From Macrosoma leucophasiata (Eukaryota; Arthropoda; Insecta; Lepidoptera; Hedylidae), in the NCBI GenBank assembly GCA_036365455.1, contig JAWQUS010000004.1:565501-629500 (forward strand): 64,000 nt of DNA, given 5' to 3'. The stretch's first letter is position 1, and each line of letters opens with the position of its first letter. A program made the position numbers and the translations under genes. Below, in pieces: positions 10,699-20,823 of this stretch. The notes below the pieces were generated by a model. The model was not told where the DNA came from and did not search any database. It saw only the letters and a program-made list of their open reading frames with translations.

Positions 10699-11036
10699 TT
10701 TTTATGACACGAAGGTGGCAAACAAGTAAACAGTTCAAATGGATGTTAAGTTATAACTGCAGCCTATTTATTAGCTTACCTACATAAAAACCAGAGGTCA
10801 AAATACGTTGCCACCCGTGAGACCTTAGTAACAGTTGTCAAATCTCTGATGGGTGCGATACGGGACTTCGAAAAATGTAACACCGAATATCACGTCCCCG
10901 TAAGTTCACTAACACGAATCATCTCTGATAGTTATCACGAGCACGATAGTGCCGAACACTGGTAGTGGCGGCAGATAGATTAAATAATGCGGTGGTGCCT
11001 ACGCTCGAGCTGCTACATTGCAACTCTACCACCAGT
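10699..11036 (-). repeat. SINE-A, antisense, with a ~60-bp internal insertion
   Basis: The family sequence is interrupted at about 10855-10915 by GCGATACGGGACTTCGAAAA and following bases, then resumes at CACGATAGTGCCGAACACT and ends CTCTACCACCAGT. Confidence 0.6.
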
Positions 11037-11278
11037 GTGCTGTAGAAATAGGATAGTTTTTTTTTTTTTTTTAATTAACGTAAGGTCCTTTTTTGAACCT
11101 TATTAAAATTACAATCTAGCCTAAAAGACTAATAAGCAATTTTATGCTAACTTAAACTTCTAATAAAATTATTTCTAAGTAAATGTTCACTGGCACTTTC
11201 TTAGTATGTCTTAAGGGGAAGTCACTTTGTTCGTGTGATTATGGAAAATAAGTCACTAACACTAATTTTGTTTTAACA

Positions 11279-12145
11279 CTACACTAACTCAAAAGGTTTA
11301 GTTCTCTTAAGTCTTCTCACTAGGTTTGTGTTGTCGAGGAGCTGGATAGCCTCAATATTCACATGATGATGAAGCCTTTTTTCATGGGCTTCGGCGTATT
11401 TTCTTATAACGTTATCTACGAAATCCATTTCCAGATGGAGATCGTTATTGCGTACATACCAAGGTGCATTTACAATGTCTCTGAGCACTTTATTCTGGAA
11501 ACGTTGTATTATTTGTACATTGCTCTTTTTGGCACAACCCCACAGCTGAATACCATAAGTCCATACTGGCATGAGGACTTGCTTATAAAATAATATTTTA
11601 TTGTGTATCGACAGCGGAGAGTATCTTTCAAGAAGCCAATACATCTTATTATAGCGAATACATAGCTCTTCTCGCTTCTTCTTGACGTGAGCTTTCCAGC
11701 GCAACTTAGCGTCAAGCGTCATACCTAGGTATTTAGCTGTGTTCGCATATGGTATTTGTTGTCCATTTATATATAACGGGAGATAATGTGGTGTTTTGTT
11801 AGTAAAGTCGATATGGACCGACTTTGTTTCATTTAGCTTGATGCGCCATTTTGTAGTCCAGTTATTTAAAACATTAAGAGCCTCTTGAACTTTTTCTCCT
11901 GCTTCTTCATGACTTTGACCTGTAGCCATTATAGCAGTGTCATCAGCGAAGGTAGCAATTATATTATTCTCTAAATTTGGGATATCGCATGTGTATAATA
12001 GGTACAGGACCGGACCTAAGACACTACCTTGTGGTACCCCAGCTTTTATTTCTTTGAGTTCAGAATAATCACTTTCTTCTCTCACTCTAAATGCTCTATT
12101 GGTTATATAAGATTCTAATATATCAAAGAATTGTTTCGGCAACAT
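11279..12145 (-). pseudogene. Jockey LINE reverse transcriptase, C-terminal part
   Basis: 288 open codons with RT blocks: KAGVPQGSVLGP (thumb-proximal), FADDTAIM (catalytic Asp pair), then LGMTLDAKLRWKAHV and the Leu-rich C-terminal region ending LKRTKPFELV. Upstream RT blocks lie beyond the SINE at 12180-12493. The similarity is to the Jockey clade 'mobile element jockey' proteins of insects. It is part of the larger element at 11057-13782, not a host gene. Confidence 0.85.
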
Positions 12146-12179
12146 AGTTCTGACTTTATAAATAAGACCTTTATGCCAG

Positions 12180-12493
12180 CTGCCTCAGTAGCGTAGTGGT
12201 AGCAGGCCATTACTATTACGCTGGAGGTCCTGGGTTCGATTCCCGGGTCGGGGACTATCAGAGATAACGGTTTAAAATCCTTTATCTCTGCTTCTATTGG
12301 GATTTTTCAATTTTCTGGAAGTTTCCCAGTACCCCGGAGTTTGGTAATGTGCCCGGAGATGGCAACAGGTTCGCCACCTGTTACATGGGCCTAAAACGTA
12401 ACCGGCGAGTCGTGGGTGTTTGTATGTATGATTGTATGCATGCATTTACCTCTGCCTACCCCTTCGGGGATTACAGGCGTGAAGTTACGTTTT
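12180..12493 (+). mobile_element. SINE-T (tRNA-headed SINE) nested in the Jockey LINE
   Basis: 314 bp flanked by a perfect 13-bp duplication ACCTTTATGCCAG (12167-12179, 12494-12506). The head has a Pol III A box (TAGCGTAGTGGTAGCAGG) and B box (GGTTCGATTCC). The body contains GTGCCCGGAGATGGCAACAG and the tail is GGATTACAGGCGTGAAGTTA. Other copies are at 27509-27822 (minus) and 46891-47203 (plus). The LINE reading frame resumes when the SINE and one copy of the duplication are ignored. Confidence 0.85.
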
Positions 12494-12833
12494 ACCTTTA
12501 TGCCAGACATTGTCAAAAGCTTGTGCCATATCTAAAAATAACTTTCTTGTCTTCTAGTGTTTTCTCAATGACATTTGTTATTCTATGTACTTGGTCTATA
12601 GTAGAGTGTTTTTCTCTGAATCCAAACTGGTGCTCAGGAATAAGGTTTTTAGCATCCAGAAGTGGTTTCAATCGTCTTATAAGAAGTTTCTCGAACAGTT
12701 TTGAAAGAACCGGCAGTAGAGTTGTTAATTTCACGATAGCTTTTCGAGGTAGATTATGCAAGATTTCTCCTGTAATTAAATCATAAAGGAGATTTTTTGG
12801 TTTTTCTGGTTAACTTTTTGGTAAGATTCCCAG

Positions 12834-12897
12834 GACAAGGTTCCCAGGAGATAAAAGGTTGCTTAATAGCAACCTTTTATCTCCTGGGAACCTTGTC
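12834..12897. repeat. Perfect 29-bp inverted repeat, 6-nt loop, in LINE coding sequence
   Basis: Arms 12834-12862 and 12869-12897 with loop TTAATA. The palindrome interrupts the Jockey linker just after the peptide FPGDKRLL, so one arm is an extra inverted copy of LINE sequence. Confidence 0.85.
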
Positions 12898-13104
12898 ATT
12901 TGCCATTTGCTTCTTTGTAATCTTTTCTTGTGTAAGAGATCTAAAATGTCTCTAGGATATGTTCTTGCCCTTGGTTTGTACTCTGTTGTTGGTGTACTGT
13001 TCCACGCTGATTGTTGGATGTTAGTTATAAAAATGTCCACCTCTATATTTAATTGTTCTGGAGTTTTTAATGGGACGTTCAATTTTATAGACTCATCCAA
13101 ATCT

Positions 13105-13567
13105 ATTTTTATTTTTAAAGAAAAATGGAAAGAAAAATTTGACTTCAGGCGAGGCTCGAACTCGCGACCTACTGGGAATCTAGTCCAGCCGCTCTTCCAA
13201 TTGAGCTACTGAAGCCCTGCCCGATTTGTCAAATCTTTCCTTCACATCTATTGCATTGCTTTATGGTAGCAGTAGCGCCATCTATTACCAACTATGCTAG
13301 TTAGGCAACCGATATAATAGACTTTTCAGTTTATTGAATATCGTAAAGAAGTCGCTTTTACTCTTAATAATTATTTTTTATATTATTTCGCATTAACACA
13401 TGCTTGTGAAATATATTTTTATTAGATAGATATATATATTTTTTAGAGATTCCCAGTAGGTCGCGAGTTCGAGCCTCGCCTGAAGTCAATTTTTTCTTTC
13501 CATTTTTCTTTAAAAATAAAAATATATCTCACAAGCATGTGTTAATGCGAAATAATATAAAAAACAA
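13105..13567 (-). mobile_element. tRNA-like repeat unit with inverted partial second copy
   Basis: 463 bp flanked by a 12-bp target duplication TCATCCAAATCT (13093-13104, 13568-13579) inside the Jockey LINE. It starts with the unit containing the tRNA-like fold (minus strand, about 13140-13220). After about 13425 it turns round: a second, shorter stretch with CCAGTAGGTCGCGAGTTCG reads on the plus strand, giving ~50-bp inverted arms at 13374-13425 and 13512-13563. The duplication shows it moved as one piece. Confidence 0.75.
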
Positions 13568-13807
13568 TCATCCAAATCTGTTTTAAAACTGGCCCAGTCT
13601 TTCGTTTGTTTTCTTTTTATTTACGAGCTTTATGTTATAATCTTTATATGTAATGTTTTCACTTAGTGTTAGAATTATGGGTGAGTGATCGGAGTTCATA
13701 TCATTCATTTCGTTTACTTGTAGGTAGTTGACTGATATATTTTTATGAATAATAGTATAATTTTATGGATATAGGATAAAATAATAGGATAGTGGAAAAT
13801 AAAAAGC

Positions 13808-14086
13808 ATGAAGCGCGCATGGCCCCGCGGCTGGTGTAGATCGTAAGCGATCTACTCGGTTAAGCACTACGGGCGCGGTCGGGTAGTGTGATGGGTGACC
13901 GCTAATGGCAAATCAAAATGCGCGTTTCCGTGCTTCGGAGGGCACGTTAAGCCGTCGGTCCCGGTTGCTATCGATAGATGCATGTGCCCGGAGATGGCAA
14001 CAGGCTCGCCACTTGTTACGTAGGCCAAAATATAACTGGCGAATCGTAGGTGCTTGCTTGCATGTATGCTTGAATGCATGGTTTTC
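13808..14086 (+). mobile_element. 5S-rRNA-headed SINE fused to a SINE-T body
   Basis: Bases 13858-13910 resemble the internal promoter part of 5S rRNA: GTTAAGCA (box A), GGGCGCGGTC, and GATGGGTGACCGCT (box C). The central body up to GGTTGCTATCGATAGAT is the same as in the 17622-18005 element. From ATGTGCCCGGAGATGGCAAC the sequence is that of SINE-T instead (compare 12352 onwards). The 3' end was then interrupted by the MITE at 14095. Confidence 0.65.
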
Positions 14087-14094
14087 CTCTAGAT

Positions 14095-14266
14095 CAGAGG
14101 ATCCCAAACTATTTTTCTTGTAGACCCCTTTAAATTTTTTTGTATCACTCATCAACATTTATATCACTTTCCCATATATCCCATTTTTATTTACGCATAT
14201 ACGTAGACCCCATCGAGTGTCCCATGGACCCCAGGGGGTCTATATGGACCACTTTGGGAATCATTG
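14095..14266 (+). mobile_element. hAT-type MITE with perfect 8-bp target duplication
   Basis: 172 bp beginning CAGAGGATCCCAAACTATTT and ending CACTTTGGGAATCATTG, so the termini are imperfect inverted repeats of CAGNGRTTCCCAAA type, as in hAT elements. CTCTAGAT is present on both sides (14087-14094, 14267-14274). There is no coding capacity. Confidence 0.85.
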
Positions 14267-14280
14267 CTCTAGATACTCCT

Positions 14281-15360
14281 ATTCTTAATTAACGGGGATT
14301 TAAAAAATATAACGAAGTTTCAGTCATTTAAGTTGAAAGTATTTTCATACAAAAATTGTTAAATAGGAGTAGGTAAGGTAGGGTATATTTATCTATTATT
14401 CATTAGTAAAATTCGTTCGCTATTACAGGGTAAGCAGATTACCTAAACAAAGTTGAGGTAAATAAACCAGTGGTGGACTAGGGTCATCAGGGCACAAAGC
14501 GGCATTTGGCATTTGGAGGCCCACTAGTAGTGAAGCATGATCAAAAAAAAAGGTCATGAAGTAAAATTAAGGGGCACCCGTCCACGCACATATTGGCCCC
14601 CACTCGTATGATTGATTCTAAAATACTAAAATCAAAAAAAAGGCGCGACCAAAAAAAACGACATTTCCCTTCGTAAGCTCTACAAAACTTTCATGATTGC
14701 TAGCGACCAGTCGATCTTTGGAGGCCCTCAGAACCGGAGGTCCGTGACAGATTGCCCCAGCCGATTAGTCCGCCATTGAAATAGACATTTTTGCTAAAAT
14801 CGTTTTCGGAATTTCAAAGGTTTAAAAGATGTCAAGTTACCGCGATATAACCAAAGTGCCGGCTGCTACACACGAAAATAACTCGTTTATTTATTGGACC
14901 AAATCATCTTAGGAACGTAGCTACTGATAGCTATTCGCTGAATTTGGGCAAATACAAAATAAAACACTTCAAAACCAATTTTATAACGAATTGTTGACTA
15001 AACTAACCACTGTATAACGAGCCTGGTTGTAACAAATTGCTTGGCATAACAAATATTTGCTAATTTCAATCAGTTTAACTTACTAATTGATAACCATGAA
15101 TAGTTCGTTTGGTTGAACGTTCATCTCAAGAGCGACGGGTTGAAATTCAACAATATTTTAGTGTTTGATAGACCATTTATCGAGGAAGGCTATGGCGGCT
15201 ATGTAACGTTACGTTACGAACAATGAGAGCGGAGCATTAACGAAAAAAGTTGCAGGAATTGGGGGAAAAATCCCTGTGGGGGGACAGGGTGGGTCATTTG
15301 TTATAAAAAAACAACGGGTTGCACTCCGGGAAGTGCCGGCAGAAGTGAAAACTTAAATAT
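14281..15360. other. Intron sequence, no feature recognised
   Basis: Receptor intron 4. No open coding block, tRNA fold or known repeat boundary was recognised on either strand. Confidence 0.4.
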
Positions 15361-15374
15361 TAGCACTATAAACG

Positions 15375-15525
15375 CCCCCAACACCACCAACGCCACCATC
15401 GCTACCACCACTACCACCACAAAGGGCCACTACTGCCACCACCACCACTACCACCGCCACCACCACCACTACCACCAACACCACCTACTCCAACACTACC
15501 AACACCACCAACACCACCAATTGTC
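15375..15525. repeat. (CCACCA)n-like simple repeat
   Basis: About 150 bp of CCAC/ACCA triplets with interruptions. A similar tract is at 60735-60945, preceded by the same kind of flank (GGCAGAAGTGAAAA), suggesting a shared repeat family that carries the microsatellite. Confidence 0.75.
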
Positions 15526-15911
15526 CCGATACGGGGATCAAACAGTCGTTACACACGAATTGAGTCCTCAAGCAGCAGGACAATAAAAATAAAAATTCAG
15601 GAAGCGCAAAATCATATGTTTGCAAACCAATGTTTTCATCGTGATAAAGTCAATATTCGCCAATCGTAATGTAAGTATACTGTATTGAAGTGCGTCCTTC
15701 CGAGGACTTCAATAACACTTGAAGCTCTGCACGCGCCCGTAAAGCCCCATATTCGGGTCAATGTCGACTGCCTATTGTTTTCAATGAGAAGTAAGTCAAA
15801 TCATATCGTATATGGTTTCATATGAAATCAAATTAATTGAGGTTGATATTTCGCCAAACTAATGAGTTACTTTAGAATTTAGAAATTAAACGAAAAAGTG
15901 ATATAACTTGT

Positions 15912-16004
15912 ATGGTCTCGTGATAACTATCACAGAGACATAACAACTTAGGTCTCAGGAGTAGCAACGCATCTACATTTAGGCCTCCGCTTTTTGTGTA
16001 GATT
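15912..16004 (+). repeat. SINE-A fragment, sense
   Basis: ATAACTATCACAGAGACATAACAAC through GCTTTTTGTGTAGAT matches the middle of the family. It directly abuts the antisense copy at 16008, giving a head-on pair. Confidence 0.55.
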
Positions 16005-16007
16005 TTT

Positions 16008-16292
16008 TTATTTTTATGTAATGGAAGTGGCAAACAAGCATGCAGTTCACATTGATGTTAAGTGATGACTACAGCCTATAGACACCCACACAAAGATCAA
16101 GGTCAAAATGCAGATGCGTTACCACTCCTGAGGCCTAAGGTGTTATGCCTCTGTGCCGGAAATTACAGGGCCGTACATTACCACCTGACCGGAACACGAT
16201 AGTGCTGAACACTAGCATTTAGCGGCAAGTATATTAGGTAATGCGGTGGTGCCTACGCCCGCGAGCCCCATTACTGGAGCTCTACCACCAGC
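16008..16292 (-). repeat. SINE-A, near full-length, antisense
   Basis: Short T-rich tail, then AGTGGCAAACAAGCATGCAG through GAGCTCTACCACCA. This is one of the best-preserved copies. Confidence 0.75.
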
Positions 16293-16556
16293 GAATTTTT
16301 TACACTGATAGATAATCCACTTTATTTGGATGAATAGACAGTTCCAGTTTATTGCGTACCCCTAAAAAGAACAAACTATAGATATAGTTGCAGCGCGGCT
16401 CATCGATTAACATGCACAATACACAACTCCGCCATTTATCGGCACTTCGGAACAATGGATTATTTTCGCGATGCGCCTCGTGAATGCTAAAGCTGACTGG
16501 TCATTTATTTGTAAGCGCAATGACACGCGGAATTCTTTCCACCTTGAATATATTTT

Positions 16557-16850
16557 ATGCTAGCGGCCCGTCCCGGCTTCGTACGAGCGCATAAAGTGGT
16601 TTCCCAAATTCTTACTGGAAGATGCTATGTGTTTTTTTGCGGTCGGTCTCCAGAAACGAGAGACCACATTTTGTGGTCTTGCGAGTTGGACACTGAACAT
16701 CGGACAGATATGTTGGACGGACTAAAGAGAACAACTATTAGGACCGCTCATTTTGAAGATCTAATTTGTTGTCCTGAAAATTTTGACCTGCTGCGCACTT
16801 TTACACATCGCTGGCACAAGGTCAGGAAGTTACTGAATTGAGCTGCTGGA
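16557..16850 (+). pseudogene. R1-type LINE C-terminal relic
   Basis: 94 open codons including ETRDHILWSCEL and FDLLRTFTHRWHKVRKLLN. This pattern (Cys near an ETxDHxLWxC motif, then a WHxxRK end) is the C-terminus of R1-clade reverse transcriptases. No RT core is present upstream, so only the 3' end of the ORF survives. It is not a host gene. Confidence 0.65.
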
Positions 16851-17296
16851 TAAAATGAGGGGTAAGTCAAGTTCTTAATCAATCCTAGCGCGAGCATACC
16901 GCACCGAAGTCCTCTGTGTGTTTTCTGTTGTGATACACCACATTCGGGGACGAGCGGTAACATAATAAGGAAAAAATTATAGACAATAACTTGTAGGGAG
17001 ATCCAGAAATACATGGAAGCAGATGTTTTTATGTGTTTCTTGATATCCCATGTTTAGCCCCGTATACCGAAAGGTAAGAAGGGGAATGCGAGGTGGTGGG
17101 ATATATGCCCTATAGAAGCGATTATTTTCCCGATCCTGCTGTAGGTATCTGTTTCATACATACTACCAAGCCCAAATACACACCCTTAGGGGTGTAAAAT
17201 CCCGTCTAAGCCAACACCTACGTGCTTTAAAGAATCCCTATCCGAAATTCGAGACTCTAGCCCTGGCAGTAATCATGATGATTTTTATAGATTTAC

Positions 17297-17475
17297 TAGC
17301 TGTTGCCCGCGGCTTCGCCCGCGTGGATGTCGTTTTATAATCTTGAATTTTCTTTGCTATAAACCTCACGGAGCTCGAGACCTTTCCAACGAATGCAAAA
17401 CCGTGGCAATCGGATCGTGCATTCTGGAGTTATAGCGTCAGGAAGGAAAACCCGACTTATTTTTATATTATAGAT
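17297..17475 (+). repeat. Interspersed repeat, probable RTE-type LINE 3' end
   Basis: Begins CTAGCTGTTGCCCGCGGCTT and runs through a block with TTTCCAACGAATGCAAAACC. Related copies start CTAGCGGCCCGCCCCGGCTT at 47921 and 54611 and lie inverted at 49000-49325. The class is inferred. Confidence 0.5.
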
Positions 17476-17579
17476 ATGGCCTACAGATATTTGTTACGAG
17501 ACAGGGTGCTAATGTGGGTACAACGGAATCCATATCACAAATTATATCTAGTGGGGGAGCTCTAATTCATAGGGGAGTT

Positions 17580-18257
17580 TTTTATGTTATAATGTGGCAA
17601 ACAAGCATACAGTTTATAATAATAAATAATAATGGCCACCCATTATACGTCCCACTGCTGGGCGAGTCACGTCCAGCGTCCCACGAGTCTCTCCCCTTTT
17701 TGGGGGAAGGCCTGGAGATTACTCCACCACGCTGCTCCTATGCGGGTTGGTGGAGATACGGGTTAGCTGGCAACCCGCTGTCGGATGTTTTTAAACCGCC
17801 CATAAGGCCTCCCACAAGGTTTAACGACTGCTATCTATCGATAGCAACCGGGACCGACGGCTTGACGTGCCCTCCGTAGCACGGAAACGCGCATTTTAAT
17901 TTTCCACTAGCGGTCACCCATCACATACCCGACCGCACCCGTATCGCTTAACCGAGTAGATCGCTTGTAAGCGATCCTATACCAGCCGCGGGGCTATGCG
18001 CGCTTCAGCAGCATGTAAACTACATTGATGGTAAGTAATACTGTAGCCTATAAACACCTACATGAGACTGGAGATTTCAACGTAGATACTTTGTTACTAC
18101 TGAAGTCTAAGGTATTATGCCTTTGTGCCGTACATTACAACCTGACCGGAACACGATAGTGCAGAACACTACCATTTAGCGACAAGTATTTGATTTAGAT
18201 TAGGTAATGCGGTGGTGCCTACGCCCGCGAGCTCCGTCACTGGAGCTCTACCACCAG
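17580..18257 (-). repeat. SINE-A, antisense, split by a 5S-headed SINE
   Basis: The tail part GTGGCAAACAAGCATACAGT is at 17595-17620, and the family continues at about 18007 (ATGTAAACTACATTGATGGT) to CTCTACCACCAGT at 18257. Everything between is the element at 17622-18005. Confidence 0.7.
17622..18005 (-). mobile_element. 5S-rRNA-headed SINE, full-length
   Basis: On the minus strand it starts near TGAAGCGCGCATAGCCCCGC. It has the 5S-like segment with TTAAGC, CGGTCGGGTA and GATGGGTGACCGCTAG, a body with GGTTGCTATCGATAGATAGC, and a tail containing GCCCAGCAGTGGGACGTATA that ends in (ATT)n. About 384 bp, inserted into a SINE-A. A 5S-derived head (SINE3 class) is an inference from the box A and box C match. 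Confidence 0.65.
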
Positions 18258-18401
18258 TATAAAAGTCAAAGTGAAGTGTGAAGTGAGTGTGAGCGTCTTT
18301 TTAGTGCGACAAAATAACTACCAACAGCCGTCCAAGAGTGCTACGAAGTAAGCTACGAAATCACTACGAGTAATGCCTTCTTTAGTCACCACCTTCTAAA
18401 A

Positions 18402-18553
18402 CAGAGTTTCCCAAACTATTTTTTCTTTCAGTTTTTTCCTTGCTACATTTATATCACATTCCCATATTTCCAAATTTTATTCACGCCTACGAAGACCCCC
18501 ATCGAGTCCCATGGACCCCAGGGGGTCTATATGGACTACTTTGGGAATCACTG
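18402..18553 (+). mobile_element. hAT-type MITE copy
   Basis: Starts CAGAGTTTCCCAAACTATTT and ends CTTTGGGAATCACTG. Flanking 8-mers do not match, so the duplication has decayed or one end is rearranged. Confidence 0.65.
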
Positions 18554-18835
18554 TCAACCTCACGGCAAAATGTATAAATCACGGCTGCCGTTGCACACTT
18601 GGCCGCCTCTACGTATTCTCGTTCCGTCCCGATAACTTTTTACATAGGCAATATTTTTTTATTCAATATTATGATATACGGGAGCCATTTTAAATCGGCC
18701 GCAAATAAGAGTTGCTGATAATTTAATTCAAAATACTTGCAGCTAAATTTTTCACAATCATTACTTAACATACGTTTGAATTGCATGCGTGTGTGCCACC
18801 TTCGTTACATAAAAAAAACTATATACGTAACGTAC

Positions 18836-19064
18836 TGTTATATCCACACCCTGTCTCTATAAATGCTGACTAGACCCAATGCTGGATCTAGTCAGATAGC
18901 CATTATAAATCATAAGCTTCAGTTCAAATCGATCATCCGACGGTGACACTTGTTCAGTTCCCTTTCTTGTTTTTTGAGCCCTTTTCCGTATTAATCAAAT
19001 ATATTCATTTTAGCTATTGACTTTTCTTTTTTTTAAAAAGAGACTTTTCTAAATCCGTGTAACA
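18836..19064 (+). repeat. 5' LTR of the errantivirus
   Basis: 229 bp, TGTTAT...GTAACA. Contains two TATAAA boxes (18858-18863 and 18904-18909) and a perfect 9-bp stem CTGACTAGA/TCTAGTCAG (18866-18874, 18887-18895) between them. Initiator-like TCAGTT motifs lie at about 18919 and 18954. Promoter function is inferred. Confidence 0.92.
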
Positions 19065-19068
19065 AATT

Positions 19069-19086
19069 TGGTGGCAGCGGTGGGAT
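19069..19086 (+). other. Primer binding site, tRNA-Leu type
   Basis: TGGTGGCAGCGGTGGGAT lies 4 nt after the LTR. Its complement matches the 3' end of the tRNA-Leu(AAG) type (ATCCCACCGCTGCCA plus CCA) as recalled, over all 18 bases. Confidence 0.75.
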
Positions 19087-19515
19087 ACCGATGGTGAAGG
19101 TATCCTTGGTACGTCTCCTCCCGGGCTCAATTCTGTGAAAGTAAAAGTGAAAGTGAAAAGTGATAAAACTCAAGTTAAAAGTGTCATAGATTGAACTCCA
19201 TCCAGAAAATATACTTATCCGTCGCATTGTCCTGACGATCATATACTATATTCAAACTCAAAATCGTCAAAATTCCTGGATGTAAAATCTTCATATCGTC
19301 CAAACTGAATACGAATATTCAGTCAAGCTATACTCCGTCTCGTTCCTGCCGTTACCGCGTATACTTAAACGCGGTCACACTGCTGTTCCTGTGGCGCCCC
19401 GGCGTTGCTCCTCAGATCCTGAAGGAAGTCGCTGCACTCCAGAGGTACCATCTCTTGGTACCAGTCCTGTAATCGTGTCCTTGTTCCTGAAAAGAAAATT
19501 GTCGGGTTCCCGAAC

Positions 19516-19550
19516 ATGTTCCTGCCTATCATCTGCGTGCTCCTGTAAGT
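19516..19550 (+). promoter_or_regulatory. Probable env leader exon (ATG, short hydrophobic ORF, splice donor)
   Basis: An ATG at 19516 opens nine hydrophobic codons plus two bases, followed at once by a GTAAGT donor (19545-19550). The exon ends in phase 2, the phase needed by the acceptor at 25430, and env has no upstream ATG of its own. Without splicing, the same ORF stops at the TAA inside the donor, so in genomic RNA it would be only a 10-codon upstream ORF before gag. Use as the env start is inferred from phase and composition. Confidence 0.65.
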
Positions 19551-19838
19551 CGTTCAACTCTATAACTTGTGAAAGTGAACATTTAAACTATAAAACCTAT
19601 TTTCGTGTATGTGTTTGTGTTTTACGTCGTGAAGGAAAACAATTTTAATCATTGCTGAATCTTTTGTTATAATTTCTTTGTTTATAATTTCTCGAAAGTG
19701 TTATTGTAATAATAGTCGTCGTCCATATCACGAAACTCGAGCTTATCGGATCGCTGCGTATTGAATCCTGTGGCAGTCTATTACACCGTAGCCTACATTT
19801 AAATATTTTCATAAAATAATTTTACCTCGCTCACTATA

Positions 19839-20798
19839 ATGTCTGTCAGAGAAGTTAAATTTGATAAATCCGAAACTACTCCAATCGATACCTTGTTTAA
19901 ATACATAAAACCTTTTGATGGGTCTCGCGATAGACTGAATGCGTTCTTGACAAATTGCAATAATGCAATGGAGCAAGCCTCAGAAAATCAAAAATCTAGT
20001 TTATTTAAATACATCTTATCGCAACTCGAAGGTAAAGCAGAAGCGGCCACTTCAATCAAGGAGTTCGACTCCTGGGACCAGCTAAGCAATTTCCTTAAAA
20101 CTCAGTTCGGTGAGAGGAAACATTATTCACACCTTCTTATCGATCTGCAGGAATGTCAGCAGCAGAGAGACGAAACCGTTAGCCAGTTTGCACTTCGCGT
20201 AGAAACTTGCTTAGCAAAAATATTAACTGAAATTACGTTGTCCAATAGAAAGAAATCAGAATTAACCGGTCGCACAGCGTCCATGGAAGAACTTGCATTA
20301 AATACTTTCTTGCTTGGCCTTAAGCCTGTTATTTCCAATCTAGTCCGAGGCAAAAATCCTATCACGTTAACTGACGCCATTGATTTAGCGATATCCGAGG
20401 AGAAAATCCAAAACCTATTTGCAAGACGCAATCAGTCCTCAACACCAAGCCGTTCAGTGCCAAAACCTTACTATTCTCCAAGACCTACTAATGTTCACAA
20501 TCCTAGACCTTATCATATGGCAGGTCCGAGTAACCAAAATCAAGTTCCATTATGCCGATATTGTAAAAATTATGGGCATACAATCGAGACATGCAGGAAA
20601 AGGGAATTCAACAATAACAGATTTAAAACATCACAAGGGTCTCCCCAATTCCAACAACGTCAAACTTCCACTTATCGTAATCCAAACCCTGCTCGTGTTA
20701 ATTTAGTAGAAAATGATGATCATCGTGATTCCATTAACGATCAACCTTGTAATAATCAAGATGTCCAATACGATGATGAAAATAATTTAAACGATTAA
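19839..20798 (+). CDS. gag: Errantivirus Gag
   Basis: 319 codons from ATG to TAA, uninterrupted. The N-terminal two thirds is the helical capsid-type region of gypsy-group Gag. A single CCHC zinc knuckle (CRYCKNYGHTIETC, residue ~239 onward) near the C-terminus is the RNA-binding nucleocapsid part, flanked by Asn/Pro/Arg-rich sequence. The product would package genomic RNA into virus-like particles. The ORF ends two codons after a TTTAAAC slippery heptamer from which Pol is reached. The 774-nt leader before it contains the PBS and the env leader exon. Confidence 0.92.
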   Translation: MSVREVKFDKSETTPIDTLFKYIKPFDGSRDRLNAFLTNCNNAMEQASENQKSSLFKYILSQLEGKAEAATSIKEFDSWDQLSNFLKTQFGERKHYSHLLIDLQECQQQRDETVSQFALRVETCLAKILTEITLSNRKKSELTGRTASMEELALNTFLLGLKPVISNLVRGKNPITLTDAIDLAISEEKIQNLFARRNQSSTPSRSVPKPYYSPRPTNVHNPRPYHMAGPSNQNQVPLCRYCKNYGHTIETCRKREFNNNRFKTSQGSPQFQQRQTSTYRNPNPARVNLVENDDHRDSINDQPCNNQDVQYDDENNLND

Positions 20799-20823
20799 GG
20801 GACTCACGACGGTGTCTCGTGAG
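20786..20823 (+). promoter_or_regulatory. -1 ribosomal frameshift site (TTTAAAC plus stem-loop)
   Basis: The heptamer T TTA AAC at 20786-20792 is in the gag frame in the canonical X XXY YYZ register. Pol is in the -1 frame and is open from exactly this point (TAA at 20783-20785 closes it upstream). A 7-bp perfect stem CTCACGA/TCGTGAG (20803-20809, 20817-20823, 7-nt loop) starts 10 nt downstream, and the gag stop lies between them. Confidence 0.85.

Larger units (their letters stand above)
11057..13782 (-). mobile_element. Jockey-type LINE, 5'-truncated, with two nested retroposons
   Basis: Poly(T) at 11057-11072 is the element's 3' poly(A). A 10-bp target duplication AATAGGATAG flanks it (11047-11056 and 13783-13792). 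In element order, coding fragments are: the end of the endonuclease (SDHSP motif, about 13600-13750), the EN-RT linker (to 12810), RT blocks around 12513-12761, then RT from the FDNVWHKG block through AGVPQGSVLGPVLY and TFADDTAIM to the C-terminus (12145-11279). Nested insertions at 12180-12493 and 13105-13567 split the frame, and a small palindrome at 12834-12897 also breaks it. The element cannot be functional. Confidence 0.85.

Noticed and set aside
13858..13910. 5S rRNA gene
   Set aside because: Only the internal promoter region resembles 5S; both ends of the rRNA are missing.
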